From Maribellus comscasis (GTDB lineage Bacteria; Bacteroidota; Bacteroidia; Bacteroidales; Prolixibacteraceae), in the NCBI RefSeq assembly GCF_009762775.1, contig NZ_CP046401.1, forward strand, positions 7,514,001 to 7,578,000: 64,000 bases of DNA, written 5' to 3'. The notes beneath the pieces are model-generated. The model did no database searches, was not told the DNA's origin, and saw only the letters and a program-made list of their open reading frames with translations. Below, in pieces: positions 37,139-45,693 of this stretch; position 1 is the first letter of the stretch; the number at the start of each line of letters is the position of its first letter. The position numbers and the translations under genes were made by a program.

Positions 37139-38611
37139 CGAAAAAAGGCCGGAATTGGGCATAGTTTTCCCATTTGCCTAAAGATTTTGAATAAATTGAT
37201 TTGATTTTAGGCAGCTTGTTTTTGGAGCGCCATTTTTCGGGCTATCCTAACTGCATTTGCTGTATGTACACCAAAGAAAATCCAGAGTTCTTCATTTTTC
37301 CGGGTCATGGCCCTTATTTTCTTTAAGCCGTAGTGTTCTTTTTCTGTTCCAAAGCTTCCTTCCATTCGCGTGGCTCTTTCTTTACGAAGTACAGAATGAA
37401 GTATTTTCCGGTGCTGTTCATGTTTTCCTGCCCTTCCTTTTCGTTTAAACCCATGGATGATATTCTCTTTCCTGCACCAGGTGCGGTTGGCATTGGTGGC
37501 ATAAATATCATCGCCCGAAAGGTGTGTTGGTTTACCTACCAGCTGGCGACCGTAACGCACAGATTGCTTAAGCCTTATCCCCTCATGAAAAGCGCTGAAG
37601 CTTATGTGCTCGATAAAATTAATCCCTCCAAATTGTATCATATTTACCTTGGCTCCAAATTCAACAGGTTTAACTTCTTTTCCTCGTACAATTGGCCGGA
37701 TATAAGCTTTTGAAAGGCTGACTATACGGTCGGGTACACTTTTACCTGTATCAAAAATTTCTTGTTGTTGAGATAATACCGTGGTAATTATTTTGATTTG
37801 GCGATAATATCTGGCTGGCATGGTAAATTCATAAAGATAGTTCTGCTGGGTTTCTTCCAGTAAAAACAATAATTTCCCCAGTAAGTGCAGCAGGCTCCGG
37901 GTAAGTATTCTACGCTGCTTTTTCGATTTCCTGCGCTTTCGGCTGTAGTGACTATACCTTTCTTTTTGCTTGAGATATTTGGTTCGGGGTGTTCGTATCT
38001 TTAAATACTTACAGCTTAATTTCAATTGACCGTAACACCAGTCTACACTTTCCCACAGTAGTTTTATATTGGTTGGGTAACGCATCGAAGTTTCGTAACA
38101 TGTTGCATCGGTAAGCATAATGTTGGGATGTTCAATAAAGGGTTTCCAATGTTTTGCCAATATTTTTTGAGCTTCACTAATAGCTAACCTTGATGACAAA
38201 AAAGTACGTATCTGGCTGACAATTTTATAATTGGTAAGCCTTTCACCTTGTAGCCAGATGTCACAAAAAAGCTGAAAGTGGATATTGCCGTTTAAGTGCT
38301 CAATTAGTTTTCGGTCTGAACACCCCACATAAGACTTAAGGAACATCAATGCAATCATTCCCCCGGGACTAAAAAAACGGGAAGGTCCTTTCTTATTTTC
38401 TTTGATTTTAAAATGCCGGACTAAATCATCCCAGGGTAAGGAGACATAGAGTTTACCAATTTCAGATGTTAAAAATGATTTCCAGTAAAGAGAAAATTCC
38501 TGACGTGGTGAATTAAAATTAATTTCAAGGGGCGTTTCATAAATTCTTTGTACTTTCACAATTAAGGATTTTGAAAATTACCCCGATTTTTGGCGATTCA
38601 GGCCTTTTTCG
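37139..38611 (-). mobile_element. IS element with DDE transposase (ends tentative)
   Basis: About 1.47 kb holding one transposase gene. Candidate imperfect terminal inverted repeats are CGAAAAAAGGCCGGAATTGG at 37139 and, reversed, CGAAAAAGGCCTGAATCGCC ending at 38611. They match over most of 17 positions with one gap. No target-site duplication was found. It ends 20 nt before the terminator of the conflict operon. Confidence 0.5.
37207..38559 (-). CDS. IS1182/IS5-type transposase
   Basis: A 450-residue DDE transposase. The N-terminus has the DUF772 pattern (FSPGGMIALMFLKSYVGCSDRKLIEHLNGN). Catalytic candidates are D in MLTDATCYETSM, D in THLSGDDIYATNANRTWC, and E near the end in ERATRMEGSFGTEKEHYGL. 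A basic stretch (KRRKSKKQRRILTR) lies in the middle. The frame is intact, so the element may still be active. Confidence 0.85.
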   Translation of the reverse strand: MKVQRIYETPLEINFNSPRQEFSLYWKSFLTSEIGKLYVSLPWDDLVRHFKIKENKKGPSRFFSPGGMIALMFLKSYVGCSDRKLIEHLNGNIHFQLFCDIWLQGERLTNYKIVSQIRTFLSSRLAISEAQKILAKHWKPFIEHPNIMLTDATCYETSMRYPTNIKLLWESVDWCYGQLKLSCKYLKIRTPRTKYLKQKERYSHYSRKRRKSKKQRRILTRSLLHLLGKLLFLLEETQQNYLYEFTMPARYYRQIKIITTVLSQQQEIFDTGKSVPDRIVSLSKAYIRPIVRGKEVKPVEFGAKVNMIQFGGINFIEHISFSAFHEGIRLKQSVRYGRQLVGKPTHLSGDDIYATNANRTWCRKENIIHGFKRKGRAGKHEQHRKILHSVLRKERATRMEGSFGTEKEHYGLKKIRAMTRKNEELWIFFGVHTANAVRIARKMALQKQAA

Positions 38612-38630
38612 GGGTTTTTCTTAAAAATAA

Positions 38631-38664
38631 CAAAACCTATCGTATTTATTGTCAATAGGTTTTG
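38631..38664 (-). terminator. Terminator of the conflict-system operon
   Basis: Arms CAAAACCTAT (38631-38640) and ATAGGTTTTG (38655-38664), 10 bp perfect, lie immediately after the stop at 38669 and are followed on the minus strand by a T-rich run (TTATTTTT). It ends the four-gene transcript. Confidence 0.7.
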
Positions 38665-38668
38665 ATAC

Positions 38669-39142
38669 TTATGAACATCCCTCTACAGCTCCTTGCTTTT
38701 CTCCATCTTTTTCTTCCATCTTTTTTGCAGGTGGCCATCCCTTATGCTCTTCATCCAAAATCGCCTCTACTCTTGAAATAAAAAGAGATTCTTTGTCAAC
38801 ACCGGACTCTCCGTAAGGACCAACGTTAAAGTTATAGTAATGAATTTCTGGTTTTAACTGCTCACTTGTTGCCCTGTATTTCACCCACAACTCCTGGTAT
38901 TGGAATGTTTTAAGCCCTGTTGTTAATATGGCAACCAAGGCCGAAACAACCACAACAACAAACTGAAGATTATATCTTTCTCCGTTTATTGCTGCCAGCA
39001 CAGGTGTTATCGCCGATAAAACAATCAGAATCCACTGAAAATTCCGATATTTCTTTTGATTTTTTGCTGACGATTTTCCATAATACCTCAGCTGAGAATA
39101 ATATCTGTTCTCAAGATAATCATTAAACATCTCTTTTTCCAT
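38669..39142 (-). CDS. SLATT/DUF4231 two-TM effector
   Basis: This 157-residue protein has an N-terminal helix (NDYLENRYYSQLRYYGKSS), two TM helices (FQWILIVLSAITPVLAAI at about 34-51; FVVVVVSALVAILTTGL at about 61-77) and a soluble helix with ELWVKYRATSEQLKPEIHYY and SRVEAILDEEH. This is the layout of SLATT/DUF4231 proteins, which other conflict systems use as membrane-damaging effectors. It is the last gene of the operon, 20 nt after the STAND gene. Pore formation is inferred from the family. Confidence 0.75.
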   Translation of the reverse strand: MEKEMFNDYLENRYYSQLRYYGKSSAKNQKKYRNFQWILIVLSAITPVLAAINGERYNLQFVVVVVSALVAILTTGLKTFQYQELWVKYRATSEQLKPEIHYYNFNVGPYGESGVDKESLFISRVEAILDEEHKGWPPAKKMEEKDGEKQGAVEGCS

Positions 39143-39162
39143 ACCAAATAATTTTCTGACAT

Positions 39163-41793
39163 TTAATTTGATTTAATTTGGACTTTATGTGGTCGCTCAT
39201 TTAAAATACCTTTTTTAAAAAGATCTAAAAAAGTCAAATTAGCATTCCAGCGAACGGAGTCAAATTGCGAGATTGACTCTGCGTCAGGCAAGCGCCACTG
39301 CCGAAAGGTTTTGTCCAGAGCCCCGGTGTAAACTATTTTATTATTTGCTGAAAATGCGACAGACGTGACTGGTCCCGTGTGTCCGTTCAAAATCTTAATT
39401 AATTCACCATTTTCAGCATTCCATATTTTTACTGAGTGATCTACTGAACCGGTAACAATCATTTCACCATTGTTTGAGAATGCAGAACACAGTACCGTAT
39501 CCTGTAAAAGATTAAAAGCTTTTCTGGCGGTTGTATCAAGCACAACATTACTGGTATCAGCCGGCCAGATAATTCCTATTCCTTGATCAGACGCAGTAAA
39601 TATTCTTGCCCTGTTTGGCGAAATGGCAACAGATACAATACTGTCGTTAAACTCCAAATCCTCCTTGATATAAACTACTTCAATGTTGGTACTTCTTCGT
39701 TTGGTTCCGTTTAAATTCCATTCAACAAGTCGGTGATTATTCATTGCCGATAGCAATTTATAACCAATAACCCGGTACTGAATAGGAGCAATACTTATAA
39801 TTTTATCACCTTCCTCCATTTTCAGCTTACGGTAATGAGGATTCTTTCCCCAGTACCGAACCGTTCCATTTTTATACAAAGCCATAGCCTCTGCTGAATC
39901 TTTGGGAAAAACAACCTGCGCAAGCTCAGATAAATGCGTAGTGTCTTTTTCGCCATTCCACAAACGGAATTTTAAGTCATCATCTTGGTCTGTAAATATT
40001 CCGTTTACAAAACGTATATCAAATATTGTATCTTCCGGATTTTGAGGTTCAACAATTTTATACAGTGCAAAATCCTTTTTTAATACTGAATCCGCTTTAT
40101 CTTGCACCATTGTCTCGTTAACAGTATATGTAGAGTCGAGTTTTTTATATTCTTCGGCGATATATGAAGAAATATACCGATATTGTTTATCACGCAAGGT
40201 ATCAATACTTTTTGCTGAATCAAGATTAAAAAAAGCAGCATTAAAAAGTTGTAAAGACAAGGTAGGATTTTTATCCATAAAAGAGGCATGCAGGATATTT
40301 GTCTCAGCCAGCGAAATCAGTTTTTTGAGGGGATCAATATCATTTTGAAAATTACTTATTTGTGCTTGTTTATCAGAAAGATAAAATGAGTATATCAATA
40401 AAATAAAAAACGCTCCTATTAAAGAATAAATCCCCGCTTTTTTTCTCCTCCTTTTTCGGCGCAGTACTTTTTTACTTTCCTTTATCAGCTTTCTTTCTTC
40501 AGCGGTCAATTCCGATTTTATTTTATCAAGATAAGGCTCAATAAAATTTATTTGTTTTTCTGTAAAATACTCCCTGAAATCGTCTTTCAGGGAAGCTTTG
40601 CTTTTGATCAGACGTTTCACTTCCAGTTTTGAAATATCGTCCTCACTCCTTTTTTCTGTTATTTTTAAGGCCAGCGAATCGTGGGCCAGTTCATACAAAT
40701 CTTCATCTTCCGATTTATTCAGAATTCTTTTTTTTGTAAACAATTCAACAGAATCCTCAATAAGCGTTACATCCAAGTCCGACTTTAAACGATGTACTAA
40801 CTCTCTTTTTGAAATCGGCTCTTTTGTTCCATCCAGGGTACAGAAATTTGAAAGTATTGTCCAGATGATTTCAGAAGTAACGGTCCTTTTATTTTGACTC
40901 AGTTCTCTGCTGATGTTTTTAACTTGTTCTTCAAGAAAATCCTGTAATACGTCATCAATATCGCCGATGTTCTTTAAATCTTCAAGTGAAATTAATGCAT
41001 CTGCCTGATGACTTTCATCGTTGGTTTTATTTATATATAACTTATCAAGAAAAACCTGAAGATAAGGCAATTGTATGGTGCGTGTAGTTTCTTTGTCTTT
41101 AAGCCGTTTAAATATCTCTTCTGTAATCTCGTCAATTTTTTCTTCTTCAACCTGAACAAGCGAGAGTTCATAATCATTAATCCCCCTGATTACATCTTCC
41201 AGCTTGGCAAACGACATGGGTTCAACCCGCAACTTTTTTCGAAGAAGCTGTGGCACCTCCTTTTCAAATTGATACAAATAACCCAGATACTCTTCCCGAA
41301 TGCTTAAGATAATTTTTACCGGTTGATCAACCGTAAGAATTTCCTTTACAATTTTAATAAATTGCTCCTGCTCTGTTTTTGAGCCTAAAACGTAAAGCTC
41401 TTCAAACTGATCAAAAATAAGATATATCGGTTTAAACGATGCTTTGTACACCGCATCTATTTTTCGGGGAAGTTTTTCAATCAAAAAATCATTATGCTCA
41501 ACATAAGTAAATGCTTCGTCGCTTTCGTAACAAAGTGCTTTATCAAGCGATGAAATCAGATTTCCGCCTCTCCGGATATAAAGAGCCAGCCAATCGTAGG
41601 TGTGAAATCGGTTTGCTAGGCCGCACTGAATCAAACTTGTTTTTCCTGTTCCGGATGTTCCGTAAAGTACCAAGATTTTGGTTTGAAAAATCATTTGGTA
41701 CAATTCATCAATTTCTTCATCACGCCCAAAGAAAAACTCCTTATCACTCCTTTGATAGCTGTCTAAAAACTTAAACGGATATTTTTTTTGCAT
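39163..41793 (-). CDS. STAND NTPase (nSTAND1-like) with TM helix and WD40 repeats
   Basis: An 876-residue signal-sensing NTPase. Seen: FFGRDEEIDELY entry motif, Walker A GTSGTGKTS (45-53), Walker B IYLIFDQFEE (about 123-132) and sensor-like ILSIREEYLGYL. Helical regions follow up to about 450, then a TM helix (GIYSLIGAFFILLIYSFYLS, near residue 460). The C-terminal part has beta-propeller repeats, the clearest being SVDHSVKIWNAENGELIKIL and NGHTGPVTSVAFSANNKIVYTG. This is the STAND architecture of regulated defence proteins: the propeller senses a cue and the NTPase oligomerises. It begins 13 nt after the adaptor gene. Confidence 0.88.
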   Translation of the reverse strand: MQKKYPFKFLDSYQRSDKEFFFGRDEEIDELYQMIFQTKILVLYGTSGTGKTSLIQCGLANRFHTYDWLALYIRRGGNLISSLDKALCYESDEAFTYVEHNDFLIEKLPRKIDAVYKASFKPIYLIFDQFEELYVLGSKTEQEQFIKIVKEILTVDQPVKIILSIREEYLGYLYQFEKEVPQLLRKKLRVEPMSFAKLEDVIRGINDYELSLVQVEEEKIDEITEEIFKRLKDKETTRTIQLPYLQVFLDKLYINKTNDESHQADALISLEDLKNIGDIDDVLQDFLEEQVKNISRELSQNKRTVTSEIIWTILSNFCTLDGTKEPISKRELVHRLKSDLDVTLIEDSVELFTKKRILNKSEDEDLYELAHDSLALKITEKRSEDDISKLEVKRLIKSKASLKDDFREYFTEKQINFIEPYLDKIKSELTAEERKLIKESKKVLRRKRRRKKAGIYSLIGAFFILLIYSFYLSDKQAQISNFQNDIDPLKKLISLAETNILHASFMDKNPTLSLQLFNAAFFNLDSAKSIDTLRDKQYRYISSYIAEEYKKLDSTYTVNETMVQDKADSVLKKDFALYKIVEPQNPEDTIFDIRFVNGIFTDQDDDLKFRLWNGEKDTTHLSELAQVVFPKDSAEAMALYKNGTVRYWGKNPHYRKLKMEEGDKIISIAPIQYRVIGYKLLSAMNNHRLVEWNLNGTKRRSTNIEVVYIKEDLEFNDSIVSVAISPNRARIFTASDQGIGIIWPADTSNVVLDTTARKAFNLLQDTVLCSAFSNNGEMIVTGSVDHSVKIWNAENGELIKILNGHTGPVTSVAFSANNKIVYTGALDKTFRQWRLPDAESISQFDSVRWNANLTFLDLFKKGILNERPHKVQIKSN

Positions 41794-41806
41794 GCGGAAT
41801 TCAATT

Positions 41807-43195
41807 TTAAAGATTACCCAGGAGGTCGTCGTTTATCTCACTGACTTTGGGTTTAAACTTGAAATTTGTACCCAGCAGCGTATTCATAGCTTCTTCAAAC
41901 TGTTTGCTAACCATATCCAGGCGAATATTCTTCTGAAGTTCATTTTTTTGAGCCTCTGATTTTATTTCCATCGATTCAGCAGCAGTTGCCATATAGTCGA
42001 TAACCTTCTCTTTTTCACTTTTAATCGAAAAATATCTCAAACCACTCTCACCCTCCCGGCATTGATAAAAAAGCAATTGAAAATCAGATTCATTGGTCAA
42101 TGCATTGTAGTCTATTAAAAAAGGAAATAAATTAACCGATGTATTTCTGTTCCTGAAAAATACAGAATATGTTAACTGGGGAGTATTGTCAAATTTGAGG
42201 TAACGGAGTAAATTTTTTGACTCATTGTTTTCAAGAATATTTAAATCCTTGATGTACCAGGCCACTGAATTTCGCGACTCTTCATATTCAATTTTTTTTA
42301 AGGTGACCAATTGATAATCAGCTAAAAAATTAAAATTTGAAAGAATTGTTGTCAACGAAATTTCAGCAGTGTGACAATGCCCCAATCCAAATGCTATTTT
42401 TCCCGGATCCACCAATTCCAAATTCTCAAGCTCAGCACAGGCGAGGTTAAATTTACTTTCGGGATTAAGAAATTCATCCACATCACCCAATTCTTCGTTT
42501 TTCAACGGAAACTCAAGTTTATTCGCTTTATAAACTTTAATCAGAGATTGAAACAAATTGCGAAGTTCGCTCAGTTTTAAATCTCTACTCGCATTAAAAA
42601 AATTGCTTATCTCATCGTTTTTTGAATTTATGGCGGGATTGCTACTTTTTTCATCCCACAACTGCGAGATAAAAAGAAAATTAATAAGCTGAAGTGAAAT
42701 TCGGTAGGTACTAAAACAGTGATTCAGATACTCATCAATTTTCGTTTCAATTCTTTTCTCTTTGTCATTTCCAATTGAAAATAATCTTCTCAGCTCCCAC
42801 CCTATTATCCAAACAAAGCTCTCTGCCAGTATTTCCTGCGCATCTCTGAGATGCATTCTAACACTTTCCCAATTATCTTTATCCTCTTCCGGTAAGCCGC
42901 TAAGAAAAGACTGAGGTTTTTTCTTATTTTTTAGCAGAAGTATCAGTTCTTTGGTTAAGACGCCGTTAAATACTTTGTTGCTTGTTACAACACCAAAGTT
43001 TGCTTCATTAATGTGCTCGATGTTGTATACCTTATTTTCATAGGTGACATTCGAAACATTCTGATTTTTCACCAATTCTTTTAGTTCAGCAAGTTGATTG
43101 TGAATTGTACGTATCTCACCATTCACATTTAGTGTCATACCTTTCTCGCTGACCTCCTGAATGATAATTCTTTCAGTCCCCTCTGTATGTATCAT
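41807..43195 (-). CDS. Putative effector-associated adaptor protein
   Basis: This 462-residue soluble protein has no recognised catalytic motif. Near the N-terminus it contains KVYNIEHINEANF (55-67), which repeats almost exactly at the C-terminus of the neighbouring TIR-like protein. Such a shared peptide suggests homotypic contact, as with effector-associated domains. The remaining part is helical and hydrophilic (VRMHLRDAQEILAESFVWIIGW; KVIDYMATAAESMEIKSEA). I cannot assign a family. Its place between the TIR-like gene and the STAND gene (12 and 13 nt gaps) argues for a scaffold or sensor role. Confidence 0.55.
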   Translation of the reverse strand: MIHTEGTERIIIQEVSEKGMTLNVNGEIRTIHNQLAELKELVKNQNVSNVTYENKVYNIEHINEANFGVVTSNKVFNGVLTKELILLLKNKKKPQSFLSGLPEEDKDNWESVRMHLRDAQEILAESFVWIIGWELRRLFSIGNDKEKRIETKIDEYLNHCFSTYRISLQLINFLFISQLWDEKSSNPAINSKNDEISNFFNASRDLKLSELRNLFQSLIKVYKANKLEFPLKNEELGDVDEFLNPESKFNLACAELENLELVDPGKIAFGLGHCHTAEISLTTILSNFNFLADYQLVTLKKIEYEESRNSVAWYIKDLNILENNESKNLLRYLKFDNTPQLTYSVFFRNRNTSVNLFPFLIDYNALTNESDFQLLFYQCREGESGLRYFSIKSEKEKVIDYMATAAESMEIKSEAQKNELQKNIRLDMVSKQFEEAMNTLLGTNFKFKPKVSEINDDLLGNL

Positions 43196-43207
43196 ACTAA
43201 TCCGAAA

Positions 43208-43777
43208 TTATGAAAAGTTAGCAGTATCAATTTTATCGATATTGTATACCTTCTCTGCATTTTGAGTAATATTCTTTTCGCCTGTTTTCTGTTCAGGTCT
43301 TTTGTTTTCAGTAAATCCATCTGCTTCCAGTCTGTCGAGTTCTTTATTAAACTGGTTCCACAAATCGTTAAAATCTGAAAAGCCCGAATAAAAATGTTTC
43401 AGGTCCTTTAATTTCTTCTTAAATTCAATAAGACTTTCATCTTCACTATCAGGGGAGTTTTTAAAATAGGTGAATATAAACGGCTTTTGTGTTGTATGAA
43501 ACTGTCCAAAAGCGTTTTCAAATTCTTCAGCAGTATACATTCCAACTTTTGAAAAAGCCAGAAAAACAAACAGGTCAGCATCTTTTACATATTTGTTGTA
43601 CTCACTTTGCGAACCTGTTACAGACATTCTGGTGGATAAATCTTCCCAAATGTCGAGATGGAGAAAGATTTCTCTGTCAAACCACGACTTACACTTCCGA
43701 TAAATTTCTATCTCCATTTGCTCTCTTTCCAACTTAAGTTCTTTTGAAGAAGCGAGGAATATTTTAATCTTTTTCAT
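43208..43777 (-). CDS. TIR-like DUF4062 protein with C-terminal interaction peptide
   Basis: A 189-residue protein heading the operon. Residues about 1-150 show the DUF4062/TIR-like fold: KIFLASSKELKLEREQ at the start, a WEDL turn, YVKDADLFVFLAFSKVG and MYTAEEFENAF, where the glutamate is in the position of the TIR catalytic residue, though that is only an analogy. The C-terminus ends with KVYNIDKIDTANF (176-188), shared with the next protein. TIR-like enzymes can cleave NAD or related nucleotides. Enzyme activity is inferred, not shown. Confidence 0.7.
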   Translation of the reverse strand: MKKIKIFLASSKELKLEREQMEIEIYRKCKSWFDREIFLHLDIWEDLSTRMSVTGSQSEYNKYVKDADLFVFLAFSKVGMYTAEEFENAFGQFHTTQKPFIFTYFKNSPDSEDESLIEFKKKLKDLKHFYSGFSDFNDLWNQFNKELDRLEADGFTENKRPEQKTGEKNITQNAEKVYNIDKIDTANFS

Positions 43778-43870
43778 TCGTCAGTTTAGCTTTACTTTTT
43801 ATGCTTCTTGTTACGATTCATCTTTAGAAACAAGAATTAAGAATATCAATATACGAAATAAATATCATTA

Positions 43871-43889
43871 TTTAGAAGTTTTCTAAATA
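43871..43889. promoter_or_regulatory. Palindrome upstream of the conflict operon
   Basis: ATTTAGAA-GTT-TTCTAAAT has two perfect 8-bp arms and lies 94-112 nt upstream of the first start codon (43777). It could be an operator or terminator-like hairpin; the gap 43778-44045 has no gene. Confidence 0.4.
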
Positions 43890-44045
43890 AATTTATTCGT
43901 GTAGTTCGCTAACTTACATGCGATTAACTTGCGCTCCTGTTTTTAATAATACTTCTAAAAAATAATTTAGTTGAATTTTATAACATGAAAACGCAGGCAA
44001 AAATGGCGATGGATTTGCCGGAATGACAGTTGTGGCCGGCCTTTA

Positions 44046-44840
44046 TTACGAATTATTCAACACTAATTTCATACCATCATATCCAACAAAAACATTTGCA
44101 GGTAGTTTTTTCTGAATGTCTTCGTGTTTACCAAAAGCATGACTTAAATGTGTCAAAAAAGCCTTTTGGGGTTGTATTCTGTAGATTACTGCCAGAGCTT
44201 CGTCCAAATTAAAATGTGAGATGTGTTTCTCTTCCCGAAGTGCGTTGATTATTAAAATTTTTGTTCCTTCAATCTTCAGCATTTCTTCATCAGGAATCGA
44301 ATTGGTATCGGTAATATAGGTTAAGTCGCCAACCCTGAAGCCGTAAACCGGCAATTTGTGATGGAAACAGCGGACAGGTACAAATTTTATTTCATCAATT
44401 TTAAACGAACGACCGCTAACCATGTGTAACTTCATTTTAGGTATCCCGGGATATTTATGGTCGGCAAATACATAATTAAAAATGCGCTTAATAGCTTCCT
44501 GCACACGGGATTCTGCATAAATATCAACCGGCGATTTTTGCACCCAGTTAAAAGAGCGAATGTCATCAAGTCCAAAAATATGATCGACATGCTCGTGGGT
44601 AAGTAAAATGGCACGAAGGCTAATCAATTGTTCACGTAACATTTGCTGACGAAAATCGGGTCCGGCATCAATAACAAAATGTTGTCCATTAATTTTTAGC
44701 AACAACGACGAACGTAATCTTTTGTCTTTTGGGTTTACTGATTTACACACATCACATTCACAAGCAATTACAGGAACACCCTGAGAAGTTCCGGTCCCTA
44801 AAAAAGTAGCTTCAATTTTAAAATTTTCGTGTTCAAGCAT
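44046..44840 (-). CDS. Metallo-beta-lactamase-fold hydrolase (PhnP-like)
   Basis: A 264-residue protein with the metal motif LLTHEHVDHIFGLDD, another in FVIDAGPDFRQQM, and C-terminal AFLTHLSHAFG. An early cysteine cluster (ACECDVC) may bind a structural zinc, as in PhnP. The family includes cyclic-phosphate and phosphodiester hydrolases; the substrate here is unknown. It is probably a core gene, divergent from the methylase gene 64 nt to the right. Confidence 0.85.
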   Translation of the reverse strand: MLEHENFKIEATFLGTGTSQGVPVIACECDVCKSVNPKDKRLRSSLLLKINGQHFVIDAGPDFRQQMLREQLISLRAILLTHEHVDHIFGLDDIRSFNWVQKSPVDIYAESRVQEAIKRIFNYVFADHKYPGIPKMKLHMVSGRSFKIDEIKFVPVRCFHHKLPVYGFRVGDLTYITDTNSIPDEEMLKIEGTKILIINALREEKHISHFNLDEALAVIYRIQPQKAFLTHLSHAFGKHEDIQKKLPANVFVGYDGMKLVLNNS

Positions 44841-44904
44841 TTCACAAATTTAACAAAAGCTGTGTTCTGATAATGAATATATTTATTTTTACAAAAAATT
44901 TAAT

Positions 44905-45606
44905 ATGCCAAAATTATTTCTTGTTCCCAATGTTTTAAGCGAAGGAGACTGGCAAAACGTTTTGCCGGCTGGTATTTATCAGATTCTCACCAATACAAAA
45001 TATTTTATTGTGGAAAATATAAGAACCGCACGTCGTTTTTTAAAACAGGTAAACAAAGAAATTGACATTGATAGTTTGACCTTTTTTGAATTAAATAAAT
45101 ACACTCAAAGTTCTGAACTTCCCTTTTTTCTAAGCCCTATCCAAAAAGGATTTGACATTGCTGTGATCTCAGAAGCGGGATGTCCGGGAGTTGCAGATCC
45201 CGGAGCTGATATTGTAAAAATTGCCCATGAAAAAGGCGTAAAAGTTGTGCCGCTGGTTGGCCCCTCTTCGATATTGCTCGCACTGATGGCTTCCGGATTA
45301 AACGGGCAAAATTTTGCTTTTCACGGGTATTTGCCTGTAAAACCGAACGAACGAACACGTGCCATTTCTGCATTGGAAAAACAGGCAAAAAACACTAAAC
45401 AAACACAAATTTTTATTGAGACTCCGTACAGAAATAATCAGATGTTAAGTGATTTGTTAAAAACCTGTCACTCTTCCACCAGGCTTTGCATAGCAGCAAA
45501 TATTACGGGAGACGATGAGTATATTGTAACAAAAACGATAAAAAACTGGCAGGGAAAATTGCCTGACTTACATAAAATCCCAACAATCTTTTTAATTGGT
45601 GAATAA
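44905..45606 (+). CDS. RsmI-type tetrapyrrole methylase-family methyltransferase
   Basis: This 233-residue protein carries the tetrapyrrole methylase fold: LFLVPNVLSEG at the N-terminus, AVISEAGCPGVADPGADIVKIA (the SAM-site GxPxxxDPG motif), VPLVGPSSILLALMASGL, and FIETPYRNNQM. RsmI 2'-O-methylates C1402 of 16S rRNA; close relatives are shorter (this branch is about 230 residues), so exact target is uncertain. The IS element at 45694 begins 88 nt past its stop. Confidence 0.85.
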   Translation: MPKLFLVPNVLSEGDWQNVLPAGIYQILTNTKYFIVENIRTARRFLKQVNKEIDIDSLTFFELNKYTQSSELPFFLSPIQKGFDIAVISEAGCPGVADPGADIVKIAHEKGVKVVPLVGPSSILLALMASGLNGQNFAFHGYLPVKPNERTRAISALEKQAKNTKQTQIFIETPYRNNQMLSDLLKTCHSSTRLCIAANITGDDEYIVTKTIKNWQGKLPDLHKIPTIFLIGE

Positions 45607-45693
45607 CAAATACAGCCTTGTATTTAAGCCCACCCCCGGCATTATCCAGGTATCTTCTGTTAAAATTATTATTTGTGATTGGAGTATTGTAAG

